A stretch of 64,000 nucleotides of DNA. Source: Henricia sp. BOLD:AAB3569 (Eukaryota; Echinodermata; Asteroidea; Spinulosida; Echinasteridae). Position numbers and translations under genes: made by a program. The stretch spans positions 37,136 through 101,135 of the forward strand of contig JBBELK010000978.1 of assembly GCA_037783545.1 (NCBI GenBank). The letters run 5' to 3'. The notes beneath the pieces are model-generated. The model was not told the DNA's origin and searched no databases. It worked only from the letters and a program-made list of their open reading frames with translations. Shown in pieces: positions 20,741 through 31,672 of this stretch; within the stretch, counting starts at the first letter, position 1, and every line of letters begins with the position of its first letter.

Positions 20741-21728
20741 TCACTTCCTCTATTGGTCGTATGACCTTGAAACCTAGCAGGTACGTAGACCTGGTCATTA
20801 ATATATAACATACCAAGTTACATTAGTGTGGCGTCATTTGTTGATTTGTTATGAATGTTTTAATCTGGCAACCTATATTACTGCATACACACAGTGCAGT
20901 ATGTGTGAGTGTACATAAGCATGCACGATAGCACTACCCTATATCCCATAGACAAAGCACATAGGCTGTCTCGCTGCTAGAAGGGTCGCTTGCAAAGCTT
21001 GGATCATCATCAAACTTGGTCACAATAAGAAACCCATAGTAAAGTACTATACCAAAGAGGTTACATCTTGATGACGTCACCAGGTGTCAAATTACAAGCG
21101 TTTGAAATTTATGGCCTTCAATATTAAAAAATCTGTAAAAATTCAACCGTTTGAGATACAAGCTTGATTCCTTCGGCAATGGTCATGGCTATCCAAGGTC
21201 TAATTTTCATACACAGACATTGACCTTGAACTTTGCTTCCTATTGGTCGAAAACGAGGCTGCCCTGTCATTTAAAACTGGTAGCAGGTACCGAGATCGGG
21301 TCAAAGGTGTTTTTCTCAAGACCCATTGGGCATTAACAAAATACCAAAAGTTAAGTCGTCGCACGAAAGAGCGCCCTCTAGCGGCAAGTTAAAAAATGGC
21401 CAAAACGCATTTTGAAGAGATGTCTGTGGCGATGTTTTTGCAAATTGGCCCAAAATTATTACATATGTTCACTGGGGGTCAGTGAACATGCCTATACCTT
21501 CAACAGTTTGATGGCGTCACCAGGTGTAAAATTACACTCGGTTGAAAATCATACACTCTTTAAACGGCTATATCTAGAGAACAAAAAGACCGATGGAGGT
21601 CAAATTTTGTGATTTAGGTTTATTTTGACTTGGTGCAATGTATATTATCAGCTAAATGTTGTGACGTCACGATGACGTAATCAAATAAGAGTTCCTAATG
21701 TTTACATTAACCTAGGTCGTTTACTTCC
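20741..21728 (+). repeat. CCATTGGTCGTATGACC tandem repeat, unit 2
   Basis: Repeats unit 1 in order, including the GATGACGTCACCAGGTGTCA box (about 21070) and GAGCGCCCTCTAGCGGCAAG (about 21369). It lacks the ATG-rich stretch of unit 1. Confidence 0.88.
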
Positions 21729-21768
21729 TCCATTGGTCGTATGACCTTAAAACCTAGCAGGTGCCTGG
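21729..21768 (+). repeat. Start of tandem unit 3, cut by the 8.25-kb insertion
   Basis: CATTGGTCGTATGACCTTAA to GGTGCCTGG, identical in layout to the start of units 1 and 2. Its continuation, CCTGGACCTGGTCATTAACA, is found at 30028, on the far side of the insertion. Confidence 0.88.
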
Positions 21769-22171
21769 ATTGCAATAAAACGCACTTACCAGTTAGTGCA
21801 CTATGGCCAAAGTGCACTAAGAAAACGAACTAGCATTAGTCCATTTACGAAAAGTCACTAGCCAGTTTCAATACAAATTTTCAAGTTCACTAACGTAAGT
21901 GTACTTTTTGCTGCTGTCAAAATGGCGGTCATTAACGGCGATAAAATCGTTTCGAATCGCAAAATTAGCGGAAATTTGAAGATTTCCCTGGCGATTCAGG
22001 TTTGTAAGATGTGTATTAGGTCGAATACGTCCCTATTTTGACGTGCAGTTTAAAGTTAATCCAGTGTGGATGTGTTAAATGGCTTCCGATTTCGGTCCCA
22101 AACCGGAGCAAACGAGAGCGTGCGCGCGCATTACTGGGACGGTCACGATGCTTTTCGTCATTTTAAGTTTG

Positions 22172-22205
22172 CACACAAAACCATGGGCTGCCATGGTTTT
22201 GTGTG
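22172..22205. other. Perfect 15-bp stem hairpin
   Basis: CACACAAAACCATGG, loop GCTG, CCATGGTTTTGTGTG. It lies in the left long inverted arm. The corresponding right-arm sequence (near 28215) keeps only CCCATGGACATGTG, so the palindrome arose or survived on one side only. Confidence 0.85.
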
Positions 22206-22606
22206 TAAAAGACAGTAGCCAATGAGACACGAGAGCTGCAACACGACACGATAGCTGCATTCCTGGTTCAGCCCACTTTAGCGGTGGGGTCTTGACCCTT
22301 GCCTGACTGCAAACCCCCAATGCATTGCGGTATGAGGCGGTAGTTTCAAATCTGTATGTACTGCATATGGTTCAACTCGAACACCGTGAGAACGGCAATA
22401 AAAGCATACTATGCATTGTGGCATTCTACTCCAAGATAAATTTAGTGGATTTTCATGTACATGTATTGTGTTTTGTTTTTAATTGTTTATGAGTCATTTA
22501 TATTTGTGTGCAAATTAAATATACAACCTGAAAATGTTAATGCCAGAATTTAACATGTAACCATGGAGCTATAATACATTTAATATAAATGGTCAATGTG
22601 CATTAA

Positions 22607-22750
22607 AGGCACAGGATCGTCGGCAATGCGCGCGCGCCAAATTCGTGCCACGAAATACGCAGCTCGATAGAAAATGCATATGGATCGAGCCGCGTATTTC
22701 GTTGCATGAATTTGGCGCACGCGCATTGCTGACGAGCCTTAGCTGTGCCT
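22607..22750. mobile_element. 144-bp hairpin MITE with TTAA flanks, copy 1
   Basis: Nearly the whole element is a fold-back: AGGCACAG...TCGTCGGCAATGCGCGCG...CCAAATTCGTG and its inverse. TTAA stands on both sides (22603-22606 and 22751-22754). Copy 2 is at 61907-62013. TTAA flanks point to piggyBac-type mobilisation, which is an inference from target choice. Confidence 0.88.
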
Positions 22751-22847
22751 TTAACTTTTATAGTGGAAGGCCTTTCAATGTTTTTTTGCATCGAGCAATT
22801 AAGGGTTTGCGATTTTTGCCACGAATTTTCAACGATTAGGTACGTAC

Positions 22848-23735
22848 GACTTTCTGAAAAAGGAGGGTGGATATTTTTTTCATTAGAAATACACGCGATC
22901 CCCTGTTCTGAAAAAGGAGGGTCGGGAAGATTTCAATTAGAAATACACGCGACCACCTTTTCTGAAAAACGGGCGTCGAGAGGTTTTCCAGTATAGAAAT
23001 GCACGCGACTAGGCCTAATACCGACCTTTTCTGGAAAAGGAGGGTCAAGAAGTTTTCCATTATAATTATACGCCCTCTTTTTCTGGAAAAGGAAAGTCGA
23101 TAAGTTTTCGATTAGAAATACACGCGACTCCCCTTTTTGGAAAAGGGGGGTCAAGAAGTTTTCCATTAGAAATACACGCGACTCCCATTTTCTGTAAAAG
23201 GGGAGTCGAGAAGAGTTCCATTAGAAATACACGCGAACCCCCCCCCCCCTTTTTCTGAAAGAAGGAGGATCAAGAGGTTTTCCATTATAATTATACGCCC
23301 TTTTTTTCTGGAAAAGGAAAGTCGATAAGTTTTCCATTAGAAATACACGCGACTCCCCTTTTTGGAAAAGGGGTGTCAAGAAGTTTAAATTTCCATTAGA
23401 AATACACGCGACTCCCCTTTTCTGTAAAAAGGGGAGTCGAGAAGATTTCCATAAGAAATACACGCGACCCCCCTTTTTCTGGAAAAGGAGGGTCAAGAAG
23501 TTTTCCATTATAATTAAACGCCCTTTTTTCTGGAAAAGGAAAGTCGATAAGTTTTCCATCAGAAATACACGCGACTCCCCTTTTTGGAAAAGGGGGGTCG
23601 AGAAGTTTTCCATTATAATACACGCGACTCCCATTTTTCTGAAAAAAGGGGAGTCGAGAAGATTTCCATAAGAAATACACGCGACCCCCCTTTTTTCTGG
23701 AAAAGGGGCGTCGAGTAGTTTTCCATTATAATTAG
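22848..23735. repeat. Hairpin-forming minisatellite
   Basis: About fourteen tandem units of roughly 55-75 bp. Each has TTTTCCATTAGAAATACACG, then CGACTCCCCTTTT and its imperfect inverse complement AAAAGGGGAGTCGAGAAG. Every unit is therefore a stem-loop, with the stem sequence alternating between CTCCCC and CCCCCC forms. An alternative half-unit has TATAATTATACGCCC. A 224-codon minus-strand frame across it is a repeat artefact. Confidence 0.92.
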
Positions 23736-24757
23736 TGTAGGGTAATATGCAGGTAATGTGGGACTGCAGGTAATACATATGTGTATGGGACGCGTGAATT
23801 AAAATCGGCGCCTGTTTAGCTGTATGCTTTGGATGTAAGACATAGCGCCTTCTATAGTTGCAATAAGTCCTTGCTATCACTGGTTCCCGCTCCACATATA
23901 ACGACTGAACTTAAATTCAGTCTAGTAAAACAAAAATTGGTCCGGGTACCAGACAAGCTATCACTGTCAACACGGATGATTTGTTCGCGAAAGAAAATTT
24001 CGGTGAAAAAAATCATCAAAATTTGACCAGGTATGTGAAGTTAACGTTATTTTTTCCCTATGATCTAAATATAGACATATCATAGAATATAATAATCTTA
24101 AGGGTATTTTTTTCGTATACATTGAACAAAGATTTTAAGTAAATTACCTCCTGGAATCAACACATAATGTAATTTTAGTGCACAAGATAACCATTCACGC
24201 GCGCGCGCAGCGCCCTCTGTTGTCGCGCTTACGCACAGACCGCTCGCCGCGTCATTTTGTGCATTACTTTATGCAGTCATTTTATCATTTATTTATCTCA
24301 GAAATGCAACATTTCCGACGGAAGTGTCAGTCGGAAGTATATCATAGAATTGAATAAGCTATCGATTCCAATATATAAATTTACCCAAATCCGAAAAAAA
24401 ATACCATATTAAAAAAATGTCCAGGGGTAGGCTGCATTTTTGACATGTTTAGGAAGTTTAGGAAGTGTTTTAAGCTGCCTTGTCGAGCGAGCGTGTGGGG
24501 TCTTGTGTACAATTAGTTACGGATTTAGTATGCATTGAATGGGAGGTCACCTACCGCAAGGTGCAGGTATTGGAACATATGGTTTGTTTACGTGTCATAC
24601 AATGTTATAGTTACTTGTGCCTTGACTCACTGTGCGTTGTAATTTGTTCTCTGTTTGTTAGGGTATATAATAAGTGATATTGATTCAGAATTATTAATTT
24701 AGGTAGGGTTTGTTAATAATTATTGTTAAATTTTTATTTTGCCTTTTTTTTATTCAG
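23736..24757. other. Unassigned interior of the 8.25-kb element
   Basis: No recognised coding blocks. A (GC)-alternating CGCGCGCGCGC tract is near 24199. The last 300 bases before 24758 are T-rich and end TTTTTTTATTCAG, which looks like a splice acceptor for the exon that follows. Confidence 0.5.
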
Positions 24758-24868
24758 ATGCCAGTGAATTATATTCGGAAATTGAGCCGCGCTTCATGGT
24801 CGCCCGAAGTTATGCAGATGGCCATCAATGCATGCAAAGCCAAAGAGATGTGCCTGACGATTGCCTAA
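24758..24868 (+). pseudogene. Psq/CENP-B-type N-terminal DNA-binding fragment (pogo/jerky-like)
   Basis: Directly after the acceptor-like TTATTCAG, 36 codons read MPVNYIRKLSRASWSPEVMQ followed by MAINACKAKEMCLTIA and a stop. The pattern M-P-x-x-Y-x-R-K-x-x-R-x-x-W-x-x-E-x-M-x-x-A-I-x-A is the start of the helix-turn-helix Psq domain found in pogo/Tigger-type transposases and their domesticated relatives. The second half of the domain (usually A-A-K-x-[YF]-G-V-P) is replaced by a G-rich tract. It may be a captured host exon or a transposase relic. Confidence 0.7.
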
Positions 24869-24876
24869 CGATTGCC

Positions 24877-24910
24877 CGGGGGGAGGGGCAGGGGGGAGGG
24901 GGGGGGGGGA
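24877..24910 (+). repeat. G-rich tract
   Basis: CGGGGGGAGGGGCAGGGGGG followed by another run of about 12 G. It sits just after the stop of the Psq fragment and has runs long enough for a G-quadruplex. Confidence 0.8.
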
Positions 24911-25544
24911 CAATTGATAACGCCATAATGAGCTTGTGGTAGCCAAAAATTAACAATACAAGTAAAGTCACAATTCTGTGTGTGTTACGTACGTGTTAGT
25001 GTTAATGTCTCAATTACAGGTAGAATGCAAGATCCAACACGCTTATAAGTTGTTGAAAAATAAAACTCATATCATTGAGAAAGTTTTAAATAGTCAAAAT
25101 TGACACCACCAACTTTGTTCAGGGGTAAAAATAAGAGGTCCAAAATTGTTGGTGTCCTAGTTATGTACTTTGATGACACCATTGGCTTCAAAAATCGCAA
25201 ATCATGGTCAAAAATTCTTGGTAATAGACTGCGGCCTGAATATTTTGTCCTCTGATTACTGACAAATATTCGAAACTAAAGACCATAATGGCTCATTATT
25301 TGTTCCATGATATTGAATAGGAATTATGTGTCCCAGGTTACATACGCCAATAAAAAATGGCTGTATATTGAGTTTGCATTAAACCCGACTCTATTCACAA
25401 ACAAATATTCAATTTAAGTGGCACTTTGGAAATACAAAATAAATATTTTCTGCTGGGAAACCACTTTCAATCACTAAAACACTTGAAAATCTTTAAAAGC
25501 ATGTACGTCACACTTTAGGAACCCTAATTTTCAAGTTGGGAAAT
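24911..25544. other. Unassigned A/T-rich region
   Basis: No gene or repeat recognised. GTTACGTACGTGTTAGTGTT near 24988 is a weak forerunner of the GTTAAC-rich cluster to the right. Confidence 0.5.
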
Positions 25545-25875
25545 ACCTTCAGATAGTTAACGGATCTGTTAGCAGATCTGTTACACTACACGATGTGTAA
25601 CATAATTTATGAGGTACGTGTTGAACTAACATGAGATGTAACACTAACACGTCCTAAACATCGTGTTACATCGAGTTAACACGGTGTTTGTTCCAAGGTC
25701 ACAATTCCGATTAAGTTAACAAATCTGTTACACTAATTTAACTAACACGCAACCCAGAGTTGACTTCGCCCTATATGTTCAGTGCATAGAATTAACATAG
25801 TGTTAACACCGTGTTAACATGATGTTAAGCTGGACGTTCAGTTACAGGTCGAGATTACAGCTGTGTTAACAAATC
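25545..25875. repeat. Cluster of degenerate GTTAAC / GTGTTAAC palindromes
   Basis: More than ten variants of GTTAAC, TGTAACAC and AACACGATGTGTAAC are packed into 330 bases in both orientations. No fixed period. It could be an ancient multi-hairpin element or a degenerated satellite. Confidence 0.7.
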
Positions 25876-26053
25876 TGAGACCAATTTCATAAAGCTGTTT
25901 AGCAGAAAAAATTGCTTGCTTTATAAAATGGGTTTTCTTGCTAATACACAAGTTGACATACAATTTTTACTATTAACCCATTTCTAAAAAAGCAGAAAAT
26001 GTTTGGATTAAGCAAATTTTTCTGCTAAACAGCTTTATGAAATGGGCCCCTGT
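25876..26053. mobile_element. GGGCCCATTTCATAAAGC-type MITE
   Basis: Left end AGACCAATTTCATAAAGCTG and right end, read inversely, GGGCCCATTTCATAAAGCTG continue inward as TTTAGCAGAAAAATT on both sides, about 38 bp of inverted repeat. About 175 bp in all, with no coding. Target duplication not resolved. Confidence 0.82.
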
Positions 26054-26125
26054 TAAAACTAACGATAACATGTAACACACACATAATTGTGAATCACCCG
26101 GCCATTTTCACTATACAGAGTCGTA

Positions 26126-27765
26126 TCCCAGCAAACACAAAACGTTCACAAGACGTTTTGGATAAGTTTTATAAAGGTGACTTAGGTTTTTGTCAAATGA
26201 AAACGTTTTTTAAACGTGTATCAAACGTTCCAAAATGGTACGTTTTCTTCCGTGATGTTCCAGGCACGTTTTTAGGACGTTAGAAAAGGTACCGACAAAA
26301 ACGTTTTATTTTGACGTTTGTAAAACGTTTTTCCGAGGACTCCTGAAACTTACAAAAATAAATGATTTTGCGTGAAGGTTTTATATAGGTTACTTACGTT
26401 GTTATCTTCAGCAACGTTTTATGAACGTGTATGCCACGTTCCACGATGGTACGTTTTTTCTATGACGTCCAGATCACGTTTTAAGGACGTTAGAGGGAGT
26501 ACTGACTAAAACGTTTTGTTCGGACGTTTGTAAAACGTTTTGTCGTGGAATTGTTCAAACATAAACAAATACACGTACGTTTTATGTTGGTCTCTTACGT
26601 TTTCGTCTTCAGAAATGTTTTTAAACGTATATAAAATGTTTCAGACGGTACGTTTATTTTCCTGTGACGTCCGAAACACGTTTTAAGAACGCAGGAGAGG
26701 GTACTGAAATAAAACGTTTTGCTTGGACGTTTCCAAAACGCTTTTTTCCTGGAAATTACACGTATAGAGCCTTTGCACCGAACGTTCGTGGAAGTTACGT
26801 TCGTTTTGAACTTCGAGGGGACGCTCTGCCGACGTTTGAATCTAACGTTGCACTATAACGTTCTAATAACATTTTTAATAACGTTTGGAGAATGTTCGTT
26901 TTTTGTCACGTTCGTTTTGAACATCGAGGGGACGTTCTGCGGACATTAAGATTTAACGTTGCAGTGTAACGTTCTGGGAACGTTCCGAGAGCGTTGTTAA
27001 CAAAACAGATCGCGTGGGGATCATTTTTCCGTAAATTTCACGGGAAAATGCATTGTTTTAAGGTTTACGTCGTAACCACGCACTGCCTGGTTTCAAATGT
27101 ATGTACTTTTGTATATAAAGCCCATCTATAGTCTAAAAAGGTAATATTTTCAAGAAATATTAGGGGAAAAATGGTTTCCAATGCCCACCAACCGTGACTA
27201 CATACGAAGGAAATTCAAAGAGCATATATATATATCAAGCGTCGTAATATTACCTAGTAGGAGGAAGTGACTGATGGTATCAAGAGCCGGAACTTCAGGT
27301 AAGCGATTTATATGTAATTACACAGTGAGAATATTCCGATTACGTCATGTTTACATCACAATTGCGTCAAAATAAAGGTGTTGTAAGTACAAATGACAAT
27401 AACGTTCTAGGGACGTTAGTTCTAAAAAGTCGGTTGTAAAAACGTCGCAAACTAACGTCTTTAAAACGTCCAAAAGTGTCCACAAAATAACGTCGAAAAA
27501 ACATTTTGTTAAACGTACAAGACACTTTCAAAAAACGTTTTATGCACGTTATTAATACGTCCGCAGAAACTGGAGAAAGGTTTTTAAAACGTTTCCTACG
27601 TTCAAAAAACGTATTGAGAACGTCGCAATTAAACGTCTTCAAAACGGTTTAAAGTGTCCACAAAATAACGTCCAAAAAACATTTTGGTGAACGTACACAA
27701 AACGTACCCGACACTTTCAAACAACGTTAAAAAACGTTTTAGAAACGTTTAATTGTTTGCTGGGA
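26126..27765. mobile_element. 1.64-kb TA-flanked element with ACGTTTT tandem arms
   Basis: Ends TCCCAGCAAACA and TGTTTGCTGGGA are exact inverse complements, each next to TA (26124-26125 and 27766-27767). That is the target choice of Tc1/mariner-type elements. The left arm is a tandem array of about 205-bp units (26130, 26341, 26546) full of AAACGTTTT and GGTACGTTTT. The right arm (27390-27750) carries the same motifs inverted. The centre, about 27000-27380, is simple A/T-rich DNA. No transposase. Confidence 0.85.
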
Positions 27766-27767
27766 TA

Positions 27768-28020
27768 GGCCGGCAAAGGAACACATGTACATGTATACAG
27801 TTTGCTTTCTTGAATTTTGTTTCGGCTTTGTGGTTATGATTGCCAAGTTTTCGCACAAAGTTCGACGGAGACTTCCAGTATGGTTTTGTAAATTGTCTGT
27901 TTCTGTCAGAAAAGCTGAACATTTTCACATAAACCCGCAGAGGTCCACTAGTTAGCATATGCTGTACCGGGTTACGGGTAATCACAATTTTGCAATGTTC
28001 ACTTCTTAAAAGCTATGTTT
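27768..28020. other. Unassigned sequence
   Basis: Nothing recognised between the TA-flanked element and the right long inverted arm. Confidence 0.5.
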
Positions 28021-28290
28021 TCTCATAGTCGGTCATTATCATAAGTTCTGCCCTCTGTAGGTGGTATGCGGTCAATGCTAGCACAGTCATAAATCACAGT
28101 CATAAACATGTCGCTACTCGAAGCGCTGTCACAGTGCAAGGCGTGGCCAAGAAACGCCATAACACAGCTGATTGGCCGACGGTCACTGAACAGACTGTGT
28201 ACAAGGATATGGCCCATGGACATGTGTACAAACTTAAAATGACCAAAAGTATCGAGGCCGTCCCAGTAATGCGTATGCCATTGTCATGAT
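28021..28290. repeat. Inner right arm of the 8.25-kb transposon
   Basis: Inverse counterpart of about 22120-22330. Conserved phrases are CCCATGGACATGTGTACAAA, CTTAAAATGACCAAAAGTAT and GGCCGTCCCAGTAATGCG. The arms are far more diverged than the tips. Confidence 0.75.
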
Positions 28291-28572
28291 TGTAAAAAAA
28301 AATAATGAATGAAAATTAAGTGCAAGGCACAGAAAAAAAAGCTTGCGCAGACAAAATGTGTCATCCTACCTCAACCTTCTTCAAACACTGGCACACTATC
28401 GATGTTTACTGTCAGTTTCTAATTCGTAGGGCAACTGCTTACTGCTGCCTATATCGATACAGTACAGTGTACGTAGTATACGGTACACACACCGGCCACG
28501 AAGCCAGCTATGCCACAAAATGTATCAATTTAATTTTTTACGCGCGCGCGAGTAAAGTAATTCGCTTATTAA

Positions 28573-29376
28573 AGGGAACACCGGCTTTGTTAGGCTATTT
28601 TGAGCTCGAAATAGACATATAAATGATTTTGAAAGTCTTTCCGAAATAGACTAAAGAGAACCTGAAAAGAAACCACCAAATGTTGCAGTCTTTTAGCATT
28701 TAAAAAAAAATTCGAGGTCACCTGATTTATCGGAATCAGATTTTGGTTTCGATAAATCACGTGTCCTTGGAGTTAGTTCTATTTCCAGCCGTGTGATATA
28801 CACAGTTTATTCCTGAAGTTTACATTAAATTAATGCAGGACTGCATCATATTCAGCTCTGAGTATTTGACTACTTATTCAGGTTATGAAACAAACATAAC
28901 TCTTAAAAATCGAACATACAATTTTGACACAAAGTCCGAGGAACTGAAGCGAGTTCCACGGTGGAGAGTCTACCGGACAATGTGACATTTAGCCCCACGG
29001 CACACACACGTTGTCCGGCGCCCAAAAGCGGAACTACAATTGTACTTTCGTAAAGACAAACCATGAATGTCAGCTCCTACAGAAAACGGAAAAATCCATT
29101 TGGTCGTCCATAGGCTGTCCAGTGAAATCTTCAGCAGAATATGAGAGATATCCAAAGCAAAAAGCTGCCAAGTAAAGAGCGAATCGTTTCCGACAAAGTT
29201 GTGAACGGCTGGTAAAGCGTGTAATTCGACTATTGACCGTTTATATTAATTGTATAAGCTTTTGTGGTTAATTACGGGAATTTTGACGATCTTTTTTTCA
29301 CAAGGACCATCACAAAATTATTGTCAAGGATGCTGTATCACTAAATTAAGTAAACAGTATAGGCCGGTGTGTACCT
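28573..29376. mobile_element. TTAA-flanked MITE (AGGGACACACCGGC family), copy 1, 804 bp
   Basis: TTAA at 28569-28572 and 29377-29380 flank ends AGGGAACACCGGCTTTGTTA and, inversely, AGGTACACACCGGCC. The body matches 59872-60606 at both ends, including CTCGAAATAGAC, GAAAGTCTTTCCGAAATAGA and a central ATTTATCGG/CGATAAATCACGTG hairpin. Noncoding. It lies in the right arm of the 8.25-kb transposon and must be younger than it. Confidence 0.9.
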
Positions 29377-29849
29377 TTAACAGCGCGCCTTGCAGGGAAT
29401 GTATAAGGCACGCTGGGAATGAGCGATGTAAAGTAATACATTACACAAAGATACCTTCATGCCATAAAGTTATATAAGCGCAAGCCGTCATGCAAATAAA
29501 TAAATAAATAAACTTTCAGTAGGTATAGGTATAGGTGCGTTCAGACGAAAGTTGAAAGTCGTCTTGAAAACATTTTGGCGGATGTGCGATAATGATAGGC
29601 ATATTTTTTTCCAATAAAGTTTGTTGCATTATATGCCTTGCTTTGTCTATCATACATTCGAAAAGAAAATCATTTATTTTCCATGACACATCCATGTTTT
29701 CGTGAAACGGGTGGCCTACACATGCTCTAGAAAAAAATACAAACATAGCGTAGTTGTCCGTGCAACAGACGACTCGGAATTCTGCGAAGCATACGACACG
29801 GTCGTCCCCGCCTCCCACCACAAAACGTAATAGGAAAGCATTGGTTAGA
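29377..29849. other. Unassigned sequence in the right arm of the 8.25-kb transposon
   Basis: A (AAAT)n tract is at about 29490-29512. No gene recognised. Confidence 0.5.
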
Positions 29850-30022
29850 CAGGTTTGTAGTAGACTAAGAGAAAGTGGTGTTAGTGCGCTATGTTTTAGT
29901 GTACTTTTCTTTATTGAAACCGTCAAACTAAGTGCACTAATCAAAACGTACTTGGGGTGAAGCGTTTGAAGTCGCGTGACGTAATTTTAGTGCACTAACT
30001 GGTAAGTGCGTTTTATTGCAAT
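29850..30022. repeat. Right tip of the 8.25-kb transposon with subterminal AGTGCACTA motifs
   Basis: TAGTGCACTAACTGGTAAGT then GCGTTTTATTGCAAT at the end, with further TTAGTGCGCTA, TAGTGTACTTT and AAGTGCACTAAT inside. Matches the left tip 21769-21900 inversely. Confidence 0.85.
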
Positions 30023-31430
30023 CCACCCCTGGACCTGGTCATTAACATGTAACATACCAAGTTACATTAGTATGACATGCATGGTTTGTTGATTTATTAT
30101 GAATTTTTGAATATTGTCACTGTGCATGTACATGTGCGGTATGCATTTACATTGTACAAAGTGTACATTTAGTATTATACAGCATGCAGTTTTACATGCA
30201 TACAAACATACAAAAAAAGAAAAGCGGAAAGCCATATGCTCTAGCTCTGTTATCAACAGACATAACCCGGAAGTACCATTAACAATGCACATAAACCGTT
30301 TGTACCACTTTTTTAATATGTTCCTCATTTCTAATGACAATGAAACTTATTATGACTAAATATCATTTTGTAAGGAGGGTCCTAAAACAAATACGTCCTT
30401 ATGACGTCACCACGTGTCCGATTAAAGGGGCATGAAATTTAATGTTTTCGATATTCAAACATTCATAAAAAAATCAACCGTTTGACCTACGATCTTGATT
30501 CCTTCAGCATATACAATCCTTAATAAAGGCCTTTGAGATGCCCACATGCCTTGACCTTTGACCTCATTCACTATTGGTCAAACAGACTTTGCGTTGTAGT
30601 TTGAAAGAGTTAAGAGGTAGAGGGATTGGGTAAACTGTGTTTTGGTTCGACTAGGGTGGGGTATCAACACAATATGAAGTTGACCTTTGACCTTGCTCAC
30701 TTCCGGTCGAAACCGGAAGTTCCCCCTCGTTTAAAAATGGTAGGAGGTATTGAGATGTAGTCAACGGTGTTAATGTTACAGCCCATGAGGGTTTACAAAA
30801 ATAAAAGTTATGATGTCATCGTACGTAATAGCGCCCTCTATCGACAAGTTAACATTTCTTCAAAACGTATTTTAAACAGATGTCTGTTGTGAAGTGTGTC
30901 TAAAGATGGTCAAACTTGGTATTTAACATGACCTTGGGTCAGTGCACATACCTGTGGTGTCAAACATTGATGACATCATCATGTGGAATTTTACATGCAT
31001 TTGAATTTTGAAGTTTTGATGACCCATATCGGCAGAACCCAACAGCGCAAACAAAGACACTTTGCAGGTACGTTGTCTTTGATTAGGTTAGTGACATATT
31101 GTATTGACATAGTGATGACGTCATCGTGTAGCACATCACAATGAATTGAAAATTAAAGGTCAACATTTTCACAAATCGATAAAAAATCATCGCTTTAACA
31201 TATTATTCTAATTCTTGTGGTAACAGTCACAGCTAACCAAGATGTAAGTTTTGTACACAGACAATGACCTTTAATTTTGAACACTTCCGGTAGAAACCGG
31301 AAGTGCATTTAAATAGACCTATTTTTTGAAAGTGGTACAACATGCAGAAATCGGGCTTGTTGTGTTAGTGTGCAAGGTGAACACCTGCATGCCGCGAAGC
31401 TCCATGACGAGTCTTTTTTTAAATAGTCTT
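30023..31430 (+). repeat. Continuation of the split tandem unit and related CRE-rich repeats
   Basis: 30028 onward repeats unit 1 from CCTGGACCTGGTCATTAACA through GCGGAAAGCCATATGCTCT. From about 30390 it becomes a related block with TTATGACGTCACCACGTGTC, TTGACCTTTGACCT (30549 and 30690) and paired CCGGAAGT sites at 30699-30720 and 31283-31304. Noncoding. Confidence 0.85.
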
Positions 31431-31455
31431 ATTGGTTGACATTCGCTTACAGATC

Positions 31456-31484
31456 ATAATGGTATAGTTGGACTATACCATTAT
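31456..31484. other. Perfect 12-bp stem hairpin
   Basis: ATAATGGTATAG, five bases, CTATACCATTAT. It marks the junction between the CRE-rich repeat and the inverted G-rich fragment. Confidence 0.85.
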
Positions 31485-31581
31485 TCGTCACAGAACAGGG
31501 GTTTCATTTAGCTTGCACGTGGCGAGTCAGTTGATAACCGATTTTCCGAATCCAAGCAAACGTCGTCGCAACGAGATAGTC

Positions 31582-31672
31582 CATGGGCTACCAGAATCGC
31601 CCCTCCCCCCCCCCCCCCCCCCCCCCCCCCCTCGGGATTTTTCAAGACAACTTTTTTTGGGAACCTTGACCA
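31582..31672 (-). repeat. G-rich dispersed repeat, inverted fragment (copy 3)
   Basis: CCATGGGCTACCAGAATCGC, a run of about 22 C ending at 31631, then CTCGGGATTTTT is the inverse of 620-715 and 35995-36088. Only the part around the second G run is present. Confidence 0.85.

Larger units (their letters stand above)
21769..30022. mobile_element. 8.25-kb DNA transposon with long inverted ends
   Basis: The ends ATTGCAATAAAACGCACTTA and its exact inverse complement at 30003-30022 continue into CCAGTTAGTGCACTA. Several AGTGCACTAA-type motifs follow inside each end, as expected for transposase-binding subterminal repeats. Unit 3 of the flanking tandem repeat is split exactly here. Deeper inverted homology pairs 22120-22200 with 28200-28275 (CGCATTACTGGGACGG, TCATTTTAAGTTTG). 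The right arm was later expanded by a MITE. CCTGG on both sides could be a target duplication, but the right end has extra CCAC, so the superfamily is unresolved. No transposase for these ends is visible. Confidence 0.85.

Noticed and set aside
22848..23735. CRISPR-like array
   Set aside because: The units form hairpins and repeat regularly, but the 'spacers' are themselves repeats, no cas genes exist, and the setting is an animal genome.
23221..23895. 224-codon minus-strand open frame
   Set aside because: It is the translation of the hairpin minisatellite; the repeated FLTPLFQK/LLDPPFPEK phrases shift frame with unit length, and there is no start context or domain.
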